DNA of 64,000 nt from an uncultured Bacteroidota bacterium (GTDB lineage Bacteria > Bacteroidota > Bacteroidia > Flavobacteriales > Flavobacteriaceae). The position numbers were made by a program, and so were the translations under genes. Of the stretch, positions 1 through 10,855 are shown one piece after another. Positions within the stretch are counted from its first letter, which is position 1. The number at the start of each line of letters is the position of its first letter. The notes below the pieces were generated by a model. The model was not told the DNA's origin and ran no database searches. It saw only the letters and a list, made by a program, of their open reading frames with translations. Location of the stretch: NCBI GenBank assembly GCA_902605445.1, contig CACLCL010000004.1, positions 1 through 64,000 of the forward strand, read 5' to 3'.

Positions 1-2
1 AT

Positions 3-308
3 ATTAATGTTGTAAGTATTGCACCGGGTGATTATTTAACCGATATTTCTAGTCGTAGATATCATTCAGCTCTGGTTAAGGGATCACCTTATGAGAAAAA
101 ATACAGTTCATCTTTAAAAAAAATGAATAAAAATGTTAGTAAAGGTGCAAATCCTATAAAAATAGCGAAGTTGGTTTTTAAAATAGTTAATACAAAAAAT
201 CCAAAAAAAAGCTATGTCTCAGGATCTGCGCTTGAAAAATTTGGCATAATATTAAAATTCATATTACCACAAAGATTTTTTGAATATTTAGTTTTAAAAC
301 TCTTCTAA
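3..308 (+). CDS. Short-chain dehydrogenase/reductase, C-terminal fragment (5' end outside window)
   Basis: The frame of ORF 123..308 stays open upstream to the window edge, reading INVVSIAPGDYLTDISSRRYHSALVKGSPYEKKY..., an SDR-like VxPGxxxT segment. Confidence 0.65.
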   Translation: MNVVSIAPGDYLTDISSRRYHSALVKGSPYEKKYSSSLKKMNKNVSKGANPIKIAKLVFKIVNTKNPKKSYVSGSALEKFGIILKFILPQRFFEYLVLKLF

Positions 309-349
309 TAATTTACTAATTATTGTAAATTTACTTTAAATCAATACAT

Positions 350-1003
350 ATGAAATTTTTCGTTGACACTGCAAATTTAGATCAGATAGAAGAAGCCCAG
401 GATTTGGGTATTTTGGATGGGGTTACTACCAACCCATCACTAATGGCAAAGGAAGGTATAAAAGGTAAAAATAATATTTTAAATCACTATAAAAATATAT
501 GTGAGATTGTAGATGGTGATGTCTCTGCTGAAGTAATATCAACTACATACGAAGCTATGATTAAAGAGGGTGAAGAATTGGCTTCACTACATAATCAAAT
601 TGTCGTAAAGTTACCGATGATTAAAGACGGAGTTAAAGCTGCTAAATACTTTACAAAAAAAGGAATTAAAACAAATATAACACTTGTTTTTTCAGCTGGC
701 CAAGCGTTGCTTGCAGCAAAAGCAGGAGCAACTTATGTTTCCCCATTCTTGGGAAGACTTGACGATATTTCCACTGACGGTCTCAATTTAATTTCTGAAA
801 TCCGAGAAATATACGATAACTTTGGTTTCAAAACTGAAATTTTAGCTGCCTCAATTAGACACACCATGCATATAATTGATTGTGCAAAAATTGGTGCAGA
901 TGTAATTACCTCACCACTTTCTTCCATCACAGGTCTTTTAAAGCATCCATTAACAGATATCGGTTTAGATAAATTTTTAAAAGACCATCAAAAAGGTAAT
1001 TAA
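350..1003 (+). CDS. fsa: Fructose-6-phosphate aldolase / transaldolase family
   Basis: MKFFVDTANLDQIEEAQDLGILDGVTTNPSLMAKEG...; small transaldolase (TalC/FSA) motifs, 217 aa. Confidence 0.93.
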   Translation: MKFFVDTANLDQIEEAQDLGILDGVTTNPSLMAKEGIKGKNNILNHYKNICEIVDGDVSAEVISTTYEAMIKEGEELASLHNQIVVKLPMIKDGVKAAKYFTKKGIKTNITLVFSAGQALLAAKAGATYVSPFLGRLDDISTDGLNLISEIREIYDNFGFKTEILAASIRHTMHIIDCAKIGADVITSPLSSITGLLKHPLTDIGLDKFLKDHQKGN

Positions 1004-1035
1004 TTTATATTTTTGGCAAAATTTAAATATTTAAT

Positions 1036-2649
1036 ATGCTTTCAGTCTCAAATCTCTCTATACAGTTTGGAAAAAGAGTACTTTTTGACAACGTTAACAC
1101 AACTTTTAATAACGGTAATTGTTACGGAATTATAGGTGCAAATGGAGCAGGTAAATCAACTTTTTTAAAAATATTAAGTGGAAAATTGGATGCCACATCT
1201 GGTCATGTTCATTTAGAGCCAGGAAAAAGGATGTCAGTTCTTGAGCAGGATCACTCACTATTTGATTCTAATTCGGTGATTGAAACTGTAATGATGGGTA
1301 ATCTTCCTTTGTTTGATTTAAAAAAGGAGATAGACTCACTTTATGAAAATTATTCTGATGAAAATGCTGATAAAATTGGGGTATTGCAAGTTCAATTTGA
1401 AGAAATGGATGGGTGGAATGCAGAAAGTAATGCTGCATCACTTCTTTCGAATTTAGGTATTAAAGAGGATTTACATCAAAATTTAATGACAGACATAGAT
1501 CCAAAATTAAAAGTTAGGGTTCTTTTAGCTAAATCCTTATTCGGAAACCCTGATGTTCTAATTATGGATGAACCTACTAATGATTTAGATTATGAAACAA
1601 TTACTTGGTTAGAGGATTATTTAGCTAATTTTGATAATTGTATTATTGTTGTTTCTCACGACAGACACTTCCTTGATTCTGTTTGTACCCATATTTCTGA
1701 TATTGACTTCGGAAAAATTAATCATTATTCTGGCAACTACTCCTTTTGGCAAGAATCTTCTGAACTTGCTGCTAGGCAAAGAGCACAACAAAACAAAAAA
1801 GCCGAGGAAAAGAAAAAGGAATTGGAGGAGTTTATTGCTCGTTTTAGTGCAAACGTAGCCAAAAGCAAACAGGCTACAAGTAGAAAAAAGATGATTGAGA
1901 AGCTTAACATTCATGACATTAAACCCTCGAGTCGACGCTACCCAGCCATTATTTTTGAAAGGGACAGGGAAGCTGGTGATCAAATTTTAAATGTTGAAAA
2001 TCTATCTTTTTCGCTTGAAAACGAAATGCTTTTTAGCAAAATCGATCTAAATCTTGTTAAAGGAGATAAGGTACTGTTATTTTCTAAGGATTCAAGAGCA
2101 ATTAACTACTTTTACGAAATTATTTCAAACAATATAAATCAAACAACAGGTAATTTTAGTTGGGGTATTACAACAAGTTTTTCTTATTTACCGTTAGATA
2201 ATAGTAATTACTTTGATCAAAACATATCTTTAGTTGAATGGCTAAGAAATTGGGCTAAAACTGATGAAGAAAAAGAGGAAGTATTTTTAAGAGGTTTTTT
2301 AGGTAAAATGATTTTTTCTGGTGATGAAGCACTAAAAAAATGTAATGTATTATCTGGTGGAGAAAAAGTCAGATGTATGATATCAAAAATGATGATGAAT
2401 AGGGGAAATGTTCTTCTCATCAATGAGCCTACTAATCATTTAGATTTAGAAACAATAACAGCTTTCAATAATTCTTTAAAAAGATTTAAGGGAACTGTAA
2501 TTCTTTCAACTCAAGATCAACAATTTGCTCAAACAATTGCTAATAGAATTATTGAGCTAACTCCTAGTGGTATTATAGACAGGTACATGAATTTCGAGGA
2601 ATATATGAATGATAGTAAAATAAAAGAAATTAGAAATTCAATGTATTAA
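1036..2649 (+). CDS. ABC-F family ATP-binding protein
   Basis: Two ABC domains: GANGAGKST Walker A, VLIMDEPTNDLDYETI, second LSGGEKVRCMISKMMM and LINEPTNHLDLETI; no TM segments. Confidence 0.93.
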   Translation: MLSVSNLSIQFGKRVLFDNVNTTFNNGNCYGIIGANGAGKSTFLKILSGKLDATSGHVHLEPGKRMSVLEQDHSLFDSNSVIETVMMGNLPLFDLKKEIDSLYENYSDENADKIGVLQVQFEEMDGWNAESNAASLLSNLGIKEDLHQNLMTDIDPKLKVRVLLAKSLFGNPDVLIMDEPTNDLDYETITWLEDYLANFDNCIIVVSHDRHFLDSVCTHISDIDFGKINHYSGNYSFWQESSELAARQRAQQNKKAEEKKKELEEFIARFSANVAKSKQATSRKKMIEKLNIHDIKPSSRRYPAIIFERDREAGDQILNVENLSFSLENEMLFSKIDLNLVKGDKVLLFSKDSRAINYFYEIISNNINQTTGNFSWGITTSFSYLPLDNSNYFDQNISLVEWLRNWAKTDEEKEEVFLRGFLGKMIFSGDEALKKCNVLSGGEKVRCMISKMMMNRGNVLLINEPTNHLDLETITAFNNSLKRFKGTVILSTQDQQFAQTIANRIIELTPSGIIDRYMNFEEYMNDSKIKEIRNSMY

Positions 2650-5076
2650 TTACCTTAACTTCGCATCAAATTCTTTTTCTAACATTTGTATAATATTTTG
2701 CATAACCCTATCAATTTCAATTTCATTTAAAGTTTTATTTATATCTTGAATTTTAATTGATATACCATAACTTTTTTTATTTACAGGAATTGACTCACCT
2801 TCAAAAACATCAAATAAAGCTACATCCTTAATTAGGTTTTTGTTAGTCTTAGATATCTGTTCGTGAAGCTTTCTAAACTGAACATCAGAGTCAATTAAAA
2901 TCGAAAGATCTCTGTAAACTTCGGGGTATTTAGCTATTTTATCAAACTTTTTAAATTTTCTAAATTTCCTCTTTACTATATTATCAATATCAAATTCAGC
3001 GTATAATATCTCTTCGTTAATGTCAAAATATTTTGAAATTTCAGGGTTAAGAATTCCAAAGCTGCAAATACTAATATTATCAATTAAAATAGATTCACCT
3101 TGAACGAGATTGTTGTTTTCAGTAAATTTATTTTTCGTTATAGGTAAACCTATTTTATCAAATATTGATTTCACAACTCCCTTTAAATAAAAGAAATCAG
3201 ACTTAATACTATTTAAATTCCAATTGTTTACATTTTTATTGCCAGTTACAAAAAGAGCTAATTTCTCATTCTCAACAATTTTATTTTTTTTATCCCTATA
3301 ATATTCTTTACCAATTTCAAATAACTTTAAATCATTGGTTTTATGATTCTTATTATACTTTAGAGATTCAAGACCCGAGAATATTAATGAATTTCTTAGT
3401 TGAGCTAGGTCATTACTAGAGAAATTTAAAATATCAATATTTATATTAGTCTTATTTAGATTTAATTTATTTTTTGAAATAGATGTCAATGAATTAGTTA
3501 TAATTTCATAAAAACCAATTGTTGCAAGATGATTAGAAATTCTTTCGGTTATTTTGTTTTTTAAATTATTATCTCGATTAGACAGTTTATAGCTAATTTT
3601 TTTTGAAGATTTAACCTTATTATAACCATAAATTCTTAATATTTCTTCAATTATATCGGCTTCTCTCTTAACATCCACCCTAAATGAAGGAACAAGCAAT
3701 CCTAGCTTTGAGTCTGTAATACTGTTGATTTTGATATCCAACAAGCTGATAATTTTTTTTATTGTATCTTTTTCTATCGTCTCTCCAATAATTTTTTTAA
3801 TTTTTTCAAAACTTATAATGATTTGCTGAGGTTCAATTTTTTTAGAATTGATATCAATTAAATCACATGCAACCAGTGCCTCTGGGCATATTTCTTTAAT
3901 TAGGGTTACAGCTCTTTTTAGAGCATACACAGTAAGTTCTGGGTCTATACCTCTTTCAAATCTGTATGACGAGTCAGTAGATAATCCAAGCCTTTTGGAA
4001 GTTTTTCTTATTGAAATAGGGCTGAAATATGCACTTTCGATAAATATTGTTGTTGTAATATCTGAGACTCCAGATTCCTTGCCACCATATATGCCAGCTA
4101 TGCACATGGGGTTTTTTGAATCACAAATAACTAAATCATCATTAATTAGTTTTTTCTTATCGTCATCAAGTGTTGTAAAATCAGAAATTTTATTATTTTT
4201 CCTCACTACAATAGCATTACCATCAATTTTTTCATAATCAAATGCATGTAGAGGTTGTCCAACATCATGCATTACATAGTTTGTTACATCAACAATATTA
4301 TTTTTGGGAGTTATTCCAATTGATTTTAACTTATTTTTAAGCCAATCTGGCGAGTCTTTTACCACAATATTGTCCATAATTATTCCACAATATCTGTTTA
4401 CTAGTGATTCATCCTCAACAGAAAGCTTTATATTTTTAGTTCTTTTATCAATATTAAAGCTACTGACTGAAGGAGTTTTTAAATCAAGATTATCACCTTC
4501 ATAGTTAAGTCTGGCTCTCAAGTCTCTGGCGGTTCCTAAGTGGCTTAGTGCGTCAGATCTGTTTGGAGTTAATCCTATGTCATATATCCAGTCGGTTTCG
4601 CATGGGTAAATCAATTCTAGGGGTGTTCCTTCGTCATATTTATTATCAATAATCAATATTCCGTCATCAGGTTCGCCAAGATTTAGTTCATCCTGACCAC
4701 ATATCATTCCTTCACTGATTTCACCTCTTATCTTACTTTTTTTAATTTTTAATTTTTTGTTTTCAGGGTAAAGTGTAGTTCCAATTAATGCAACTGCTAC
4801 AGTTTGGTTTTTATCCACATTGGGTGCTCCACAAATTATTTGAAGATTTTCAGATTTTCCAACATTGACATCAACAATTTTAAGTCTGTCAGCATTTGGA
4901 TGCTTTTTTATTGAAATAGTTTTTCCAATAACAACACCCCTTAGTCCTCCAGGGATTGATTCAAATTTTGACATTCCCTCTACTTCGAGTCCAAGTGATG
5001 TAAGTTTTTCAGCAATTGACTCATGGTCATCCTTAAAATCAAGATATTGTTTGAGCCAATTGTATGAGACTTTCAT
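2650..5076 (-). CDS. pheT: Phenylalanine--tRNA ligase subunit beta
   Basis: 808 aa; MKVSYNWLKQYLDF start, EMAP/tRNA-binding domain, B3/B4, B5 and C-terminal anticodon-binding domain (KYPEVYRDLSILID). Confidence 0.96.
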   Translation of the reverse strand: MKVSYNWLKQYLDFKDDHESIAEKLTSLGLEVEGMSKFESIPGGLRGVVIGKTISIKKHPNADRLKIVDVNVGKSENLQIICGAPNVDKNQTVAVALIGTTLYPENKKLKIKKSKIRGEISEGMICGQDELNLGEPDDGILIIDNKYDEGTPLELIYPCETDWIYDIGLTPNRSDALSHLGTARDLRARLNYEGDNLDLKTPSVSSFNIDKRTKNIKLSVEDESLVNRYCGIIMDNIVVKDSPDWLKNKLKSIGITPKNNIVDVTNYVMHDVGQPLHAFDYEKIDGNAIVVRKNNKISDFTTLDDDKKKLINDDLVICDSKNPMCIAGIYGGKESGVSDITTTIFIESAYFSPISIRKTSKRLGLSTDSSYRFERGIDPELTVYALKRAVTLIKEICPEALVACDLIDINSKKIEPQQIIISFEKIKKIIGETIEKDTIKKIISLLDIKINSITDSKLGLLVPSFRVDVKREADIIEEILRIYGYNKVKSSKKISYKLSNRDNNLKNKITERISNHLATIGFYEIITNSLTSISKNKLNLNKTNINIDILNFSSNDLAQLRNSLIFSGLESLKYNKNHKTNDLKLFEIGKEYYRDKKNKIVENEKLALFVTGNKNVNNWNLNSIKSDFFYLKGVVKSIFDKIGLPITKNKFTENNNLVQGESILIDNISICSFGILNPEISKYFDINEEILYAEFDIDNIVKRKFRKFKKFDKIAKYPEVYRDLSILIDSDVQFRKLHEQISKTNKNLIKDVALFDVFEGESIPVNKKSYGISIKIQDINKTLNEIEIDRVMQNIIQMLEKEFDAKLR

Positions 5077-5168
5077 TTATAATGGAATAAGTAGCAAATA
5101 TAACAATACTAGTATTGAAACAAAATCAAAACTTTTTTTATTATATTAATTTATTAGAAATTTAAGTT

Positions 5169-6353
5169 ATGATTCGATTATTAATTCTTCTATTATTATT
5201 AAATTTTTATAGTTGTATTGAAAAAGATATCAAGGAATCAAATTTTGTTGGTTATTTAGTTGCAAACGATTCAATAAAAATTCCATTTGATTTTGTTTTT
5301 AAAGATTCATTAATTACAATTTCAAATTCCAAAGAAAATATTAAATTGATTAGATCAGTAGACAAACATGATTCCATAAAATTTGTTTCACCATATTTCG
5401 AAGATTATTTATTGTTCCATGATTATTTTGACTCGCTAAGTGGATATTTACATAATAAAAGTCTAGATAGAAAAGTTAAATTCTTCGCATTAAGAGGGGA
5501 AAATAAAGTAGTCAATCATGAAAATTTTTTACTTATTGAAGGAAAATGGAAAATAATTTTTAATTATGATAAAAGTGAAAGCCGCGAATCTGAAATGATT
5601 ATATCACAAAACAAAAATAAAATTCAAGGCACATTTAGGACTGAAACAGGAGACTATGGATTCATGCAAGGTTTCGTTGATAAAAATAAATTTAATCTAT
5701 CAAATTTTAACGGATACAGGGCAAATTTAGTAGAAGCTAAAGTTTATACTGATACTATTTTTGGTGTGCTTTATCAAGGGAATCACAATGTTAAAAAATT
5801 CATTGGATTTAGAGATGATAGTTTTAATTTACCTGATCCTTATGCACTTACATCTATGACTCCTGGTTATGAAAAGTTTTTATTTAGTTTCAGAGATATT
5901 GAAGGTAAAATTGTTGATAATTTTGATAAAAAATTTCTAAATAAAGTTAATATTATTCAGATTATGGGTACATGGTGTCCAAACTGTTTAGATGAATCCA
6001 TTTACCTAAAATCAATTAAAGAAAAATATAAAGATGTTGTTATAGTTTCCATTGCATTTGAATTTGCAAAATCTAAAGAACAAGCAATAGAAAATTTAAT
6101 CAAATTAAAGAAAAATATCGGAATAGATTATGATATTTTGCTAGCACAATATGGTTCTAGTGATAAAATAGATGCTGCAAATAAATTGAAATCTATTGAC
6201 ACGTTAATTTCTTACCCAACTTTATTTATCACAGATAAAAATTTGAAGGTCAGAAGAATACATACAGGTTTTAATGGCCCTGCTACAGGTGAAAAATATA
6301 CTCAGTTTAAAAGAGACTTTGAAAATTTTTTAACTCAACTAATAAACGAATAA
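5169..6353 (+). CDS. TlpA/AhpC-TSA family thioredoxin-like lipoprotein
   Basis: Lipobox LLNFYSC; C-terminal thioredoxin fold with IMGTWCPNCLDES CxxC motif. Confidence 0.85.
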   Translation: MIRLLILLLLLNFYSCIEKDIKESNFVGYLVANDSIKIPFDFVFKDSLITISNSKENIKLIRSVDKHDSIKFVSPYFEDYLLFHDYFDSLSGYLHNKSLDRKVKFFALRGENKVVNHENFLLIEGKWKIIFNYDKSESRESEMIISQNKNKIQGTFRTETGDYGFMQGFVDKNKFNLSNFNGYRANLVEAKVYTDTIFGVLYQGNHNVKKFIGFRDDSFNLPDPYALTSMTPGYEKFLFSFRDIEGKIVDNFDKKFLNKVNIIQIMGTWCPNCLDESIYLKSIKEKYKDVVIVSIAFEFAKSKEQAIENLIKLKKNIGIDYDILLAQYGSSDKIDAANKLKSIDTLISYPTLFITDKNLKVRRIHTGFNGPATGEKYTQFKRDFENFLTQLINE

Positions 6354-6357
6354 CGCT

Positions 6358-8457
6358 TTAACTTATATATTCCCAAATTTCTTTTTTATTAATAATACGT
6401 TTTAGATTTTTAACCAAAACTGCGTTATTTTTATTTGCTAATTTGGGGTCTTTTTCGATAATTTTTTCAACCAGCAATTTGATTTTCTGAATCATGCCAG
6501 AATCTTGTATTAAATTTGTTATTTTTAGAGGGATTTCACCACTTTGTTGAGTGCCCATAAAATTACCAGGACCTCTAAGCTCCAGATCTTTTTCAGCAAT
6601 TTTGAATCCATTATTTGTTTCAACCATGGCCTTCATTCTTATTACAGTTTCTTTAGATTTTTTATCGCCTGTAATCAAAAAACAAAAGCTTTCATATTTT
6701 CCTCTTCCAACTCTTCCTCTAAGTTGGTGTAATTGGGATAATCCAAATCTCTCTGCACTTTCAATAACCATTACTGAAGCATTTGGTATGTCAACACCAA
6801 CCTCAATAACAGTTGTTGAGACTAAAATCTGAGATTTATTTTCAATAAATCTTTGCATCTCATAATCTCTCTCCTCTTTTTTCATTCTACCATGAACAAT
6901 TGAAATATTATATTCTGGCATAGGGAAATCTCTTGAAAAAGTTTCATAACCATCCATCAGATCTTTAAAATCAAGCTTTTCGCTTTCCTTAATTAATGGA
7001 TAAACAACATAAGCTTGTCTTCCTGAATCAATCTGTTTTTTTAGAAAATCAATTAATTTCAAACGTTCCCTATTTGTACTATGAAAAGTTTGAATATTTT
7101 TTCTACCTGGGGGGAGCTCATCTATAATAGAAACATCTAAATCCCCATAAACCGACATTGCTAATGTCCTTGGAATTGGTGTTGCGGTCATTATTAAAAT
7201 GTGTGGAGGTAATTTATTTTTGTGCCATAATTTACTTCGCTGAGCGACTCCAAACTTATGTTGTTCATCAATTACAGCTAATCCCAAATTTTTAAAAATA
7301 ACTTCATCATAAATTAAAGAATGTGTTCCGATAATAAGATTAATTTTACCACTTTTTAGTTCATTTTTCACCCTTTTTTTATATGATAATTTACTTGACC
7401 CTGTAAGTACTGATACATTGATATTCAATAAATTACATACTTCAACAAATTTATTATAGTGCTGATATGACAAAATTTCAGTTGGTGTCATTATACATGC
7501 TTGATAACCATTTCCAATAGCGATTAATGTACTCATAAAAGCAACTATCGTTTTACCTGATCCAACATCTCCCTGTAATAGTCTATTCATTTGAGTACCA
7601 CTACCCAAATCATTTCTTATTTCTTTTATTACTTTTTTTTGTGCATTTGTTAAATCAAAATCTAAGAAATTATTGAAAAAAGAATCAAATTTTTTTCCAA
7701 TAATGGGGAAGCTATAGCCTTTTATTTTTTCCTTCCTAATATTCTTTTTAAAAATAAATCTTAATTGTAAATAAAAAATTTCTTCAAATTTCAGACGTAG
7801 TATAGCTTTATTTAGTATAGTTTTTGAATTTGGTTTATGGATGGCAATTAAAGAATCTCTTTTGCCTAATAAATTATATTTCTTTAGAATATATGCAGGA
7901 AGATTTTCTTCAACCTTATCGGCGCATTTAATTAGTAATTCATCAATAAGTTTTGAATATACCTTATTTGTGACTCCCTTTTTAATAAGTACTTCTGTAC
8001 TTGAATATATTCCATAAAATTTAGTTCTTTTCTTTGTTTTTTCATGCGTATATTTTTCTAATTCCGGATGTGCTATTGATATCAGTCCATTAAACAAATT
8101 TGCTTTACCAAAAACAATGTAATATTTATTAATTTCTAACGAATCCTTTATCCAGTTTATTGATTTAAACCAAATCAATTGAATTGATCCGGTATTATCT
8201 GAAAATTCGGCAATTAGTCTTTTTTTTCTTCCATTACCTACTTCTTGTAATTTTGAAATTTTTCCTATGACTTGAACATCATCTTTGTGACCACTGAGTT
8301 CTGATATTTTATGATATTTAGTTTTATTTACATATCTAAAAGGAAATCTATACAACAAATCGCCAAATGTATGAATTCTAAGCTCATTTCTGATTAGTTT
8401 TGCTCTATTTGGCCCTACTCCCTTGAGAAATTCAATTGATGTATCTAATGAGTCCAT
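6358..8457 (-). CDS. recG: ATP-dependent DNA helicase RecG
   Basis: N-terminal wedge/OB domain; LLQGDVGSGKTIVA, DEQHKFGVAQR, QLRGRVGRG motifs. Confidence 0.96.
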   Translation of the reverse strand: MDSLDTSIEFLKGVGPNRAKLIRNELRIHTFGDLLYRFPFRYVNKTKYHKISELSGHKDDVQVIGKISKLQEVGNGRKKRLIAEFSDNTGSIQLIWFKSINWIKDSLEINKYYIVFGKANLFNGLISIAHPELEKYTHEKTKKRTKFYGIYSSTEVLIKKGVTNKVYSKLIDELLIKCADKVEENLPAYILKKYNLLGKRDSLIAIHKPNSKTILNKAILRLKFEEIFYLQLRFIFKKNIRKEKIKGYSFPIIGKKFDSFFNNFLDFDLTNAQKKVIKEIRNDLGSGTQMNRLLQGDVGSGKTIVAFMSTLIAIGNGYQACIMTPTEILSYQHYNKFVEVCNLLNINVSVLTGSSKLSYKKRVKNELKSGKINLIIGTHSLIYDEVIFKNLGLAVIDEQHKFGVAQRSKLWHKNKLPPHILIMTATPIPRTLAMSVYGDLDVSIIDELPPGRKNIQTFHSTNRERLKLIDFLKKQIDSGRQAYVVYPLIKESEKLDFKDLMDGYETFSRDFPMPEYNISIVHGRMKKEERDYEMQRFIENKSQILVSTTVIEVGVDIPNASVMVIESAERFGLSQLHQLRGRVGRGKYESFCFLITGDKKSKETVIRMKAMVETNNGFKIAEKDLELRGPGNFMGTQQSGEIPLKITNLIQDSGMIQKIKLLVEKIIEKDPKLANKNNAVLVKNLKRIINKKEIWEYIS

Positions 8458-8574
8458 ATACTTATAATTAAAATTAATATTTTTTATTTAGCTCACATTA
8501 ACTTTGTTCATAACTAAATAAATAATTTTCTTTAGATACATAAACTATTTTTAATTTAAAGGCAAACAACTTAA

Positions 8575-10815
8575 TTGGAACAGTTCCTAAAAAATTTAAA
8601 TAATTCTCAGCTTGAGGCCACCATTCATATGGATGGCCCTATGATAGTCATAGCTGGTGCTGGTTCAGGGAAAACCCGAGTATTAACATATAAAATAGCC
8701 TACCTAATGACTAATAATGTTGATCCATTTAATATCCTAGCCTTAACTTTTACTAACAAGGCTGCCAGTGAGATGAAGGACAGAATTATAAATATTGCCG
8801 GAAATGATGCAAAAAATCTATGGATGGGAACATTTCATTCAGTTTTTGCTAGAATTCTTAGGGTTGAGGCTAATAAAATTGGTTTTACATCAAACTTTAC
8901 TATTTATGACTCAGAAGATTCACAAAAGTTGGTAAATAGGATAATAAAAGAAAATAATTATGATAAAGAACAATATAAATATAAACTAATTTTTTCTCGG
9001 ATATCCTCAATGAAAAATAATTTTATAACACCAAAAGAATATGCAGAAAATGAGGATTTACTTTTGTCTGACAAGATTTCGAATAGGTCAAAGTTTCTGA
9101 ATATTTACACAGAATATGTAAATAGATGTTTTAAAGCAGGGGCGATGGATTTTGATGATTTATTATTAAAAACGAATGAACTTTTCAGCCGTTTTCCTGA
9201 AGTTTTATATAAATATCAAAATATTTTCAAATATATTTTGGTTGACGAATATCAGGACACAAATCATTCACAGTATTTAATTGTAAAAGCACTCTCAGAT
9301 AAATTCCAAAATATTTGTGTAGTTGGAGACGATGCACAAAGTATTTATAGTTTTAGAGGTGCTAATATTAATAATATATTAAACTTTCAAAAGGATTTTA
9401 TTGATTCAAAAATTTTTAGACTTGAGCAAAATTATCGCTCAACAAAAAATATTGTTAGAGCAGCAAATAGCTTGATTAAAAACAATCAGAAAAGATTAAA
9501 AAAAAATGTATGGACCGAAAATAAAGTTGGAGATAAAATTAGTGTAAATAGGTTAATCACAGATGGTGAAGAGGGTAGGTTTGTAGCAAGCTCAATTTTT
9601 GATAACAAAATGAACAATCAACTTCAAAATAATGATTTTGCAATACTTTACAGAACAAACGCCCAATCCCGTTCATTTGAGGATGCTCTTAGGAAAAAGA
9701 ATATTCCCTATAGGGTTTTTGGAGGATTATCGTTTTATCAGAGAAAAGAAATAAAAGATGTGTTAGCATATTTAAGGCTTTTAGTTAATTCGGATGATGA
9801 ACAAGCTTTTAAAAGAGTGATTAATTTCCCTCCAAGAGGTATTGGACAAACAACAATAAATAAAGTATCGATTGAAGCTAATAAACATCAGTGCTCTGAT
9901 TATGACTTTATAAAACAACATATCAATAAATCGAAGCTGATAAACAAATCATCTTCAAATAAGCTTATAGATTTTACTTTAATGATTGAAAGCTTAAAAA
10001 GTAAATCGGAAACTCTCGATGTTTTTGAAATCACAAAAGAAGTTTTAAAGCAATCGGGTTTATACAAACTGTACAAGGATGACGAATCACTACAAGGTAT
10101 TAATAGAATTCAAAATATTGAAGAACTTCTTAATGGTATTAAAGATTTTATAGAAAATGAGAATAATAAAAATGTTTCGTCATTTCTTCAAAGTGTCGCA
10201 CTAATGACTGATCAAGATAGTGATGATGACAGTGACGATAAAGTATCTTTGATGACAGTTCACTTGGCAAAGGGATTAGAATTTAATTGTGTTTACATCG
10301 TTGGACTTGAGGAAAATCTTTTCCCAAGTGCTATGAATTTAAATTCTAGAAACGATTTAGAGGAGGAGAGAAGATTATTTTATGTTGCATTAACTCGTGC
10401 TCAAAGAAAAATATATTTAAGTTATGTTTTATCAAGATATAGATGGGGAAAACTAATAGAATCTGAAAAAAGTAGATTTATTGATGAAATTGATGATGAT
10501 TACCTAGAAAACAATAATAGAAACCCTTCATCAGATTTTACAAAATTTGAAAATGTTTCTAAAAGGGTAGGTTTGAGATATAAAAAGCTTGAAAAAAGAC
10601 CACCATCAAATTTTACTAAAGTCAAGTCTAGCTATGGCTTTTCGGGATTTAAAGAAAATTTAGTTATTGGTGATTTTGTATTTCATGAAAAATTCGGTAG
10701 AGGTTGTGTTGTTTCAATTGAAGGTAGGGAGGAAAATAAAAAAGCTGAAATCAAATTTGATAAAAATGGAACAAAAAAGTTATTACTAAGATTTTCTAAA
10801 TTAAAAAAGATATAA
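8575..10815 (+). CDS. UvrD/PcrA-type ATP-dependent DNA helicase (TTG start)
   Basis: IAGAGSGKTRVLTYKIAYL, DEYQDTNHSQY, VGDDAQSIYSFRGA, LMTVHLAKGLEF; C-terminal PcrA tail GDFVFHEKFGRG. Start codon is TTG. Confidence 0.94.
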   Translation: MEQFLKNLNNSQLEATIHMDGPMIVIAGAGSGKTRVLTYKIAYLMTNNVDPFNILALTFTNKAASEMKDRIINIAGNDAKNLWMGTFHSVFARILRVEANKIGFTSNFTIYDSEDSQKLVNRIIKENNYDKEQYKYKLIFSRISSMKNNFITPKEYAENEDLLLSDKISNRSKFLNIYTEYVNRCFKAGAMDFDDLLLKTNELFSRFPEVLYKYQNIFKYILVDEYQDTNHSQYLIVKALSDKFQNICVVGDDAQSIYSFRGANINNILNFQKDFIDSKIFRLEQNYRSTKNIVRAANSLIKNNQKRLKKNVWTENKVGDKISVNRLITDGEEGRFVASSIFDNKMNNQLQNNDFAILYRTNAQSRSFEDALRKKNIPYRVFGGLSFYQRKEIKDVLAYLRLLVNSDDEQAFKRVINFPPRGIGQTTINKVSIEANKHQCSDYDFIKQHINKSKLINKSSSNKLIDFTLMIESLKSKSETLDVFEITKEVLKQSGLYKLYKDDESLQGINRIQNIEELLNGIKDFIENENNKNVSSFLQSVALMTDQDSDDDSDDKVSLMTVHLAKGLEFNCVYIVGLEENLFPSAMNLNSRNDLEEERRLFYVALTRAQRKIYLSYVLSRYRWGKLIESEKSRFIDEIDDDYLENNNRNPSSDFTKFENVSKRVGLRYKKLEKRPPSNFTKVKSSYGFSGFKENLVIGDFVFHEKFGRGCVVSIEGREENKKAEIKFDKNGTKKLLLRFSKLKKI

Positions 10816-10820
10816 AAAAA

Positions 10821-10840
10821 AGCCCGCATCAAAGCGGGCT
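10821..10840 (-). terminator. Rho-independent terminator for the leftward OmpA gene, at the uvrD/ompA convergent junction
   Basis: AGCCCGC-ATCAAA-GCGGGCT perfect 7-bp GC-rich stem; an A-run (10813-10820) gives the U-tract on the minus strand. Confidence 0.88.
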
Positions 10841-10855
10841 TACATGAGTCAATAT

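Noticed and set aside
1621-1983. Minus- and alternate-frame ORFs inside the ABC-F gene (1621..1983 -, 1631..1858 +, 2217..2423 -)
   Set aside because: Overlap a strongly coding frame; translations are low-complexity without recognisable motifs.
3848-5149. Plus-strand ORFs antisense to pheT (3848..4237, 4304..4504, 4865..5149)
   Set aside because: Ser/Leu/Ile-rich mirror translations of a conserved gene; no independent coding evidence.
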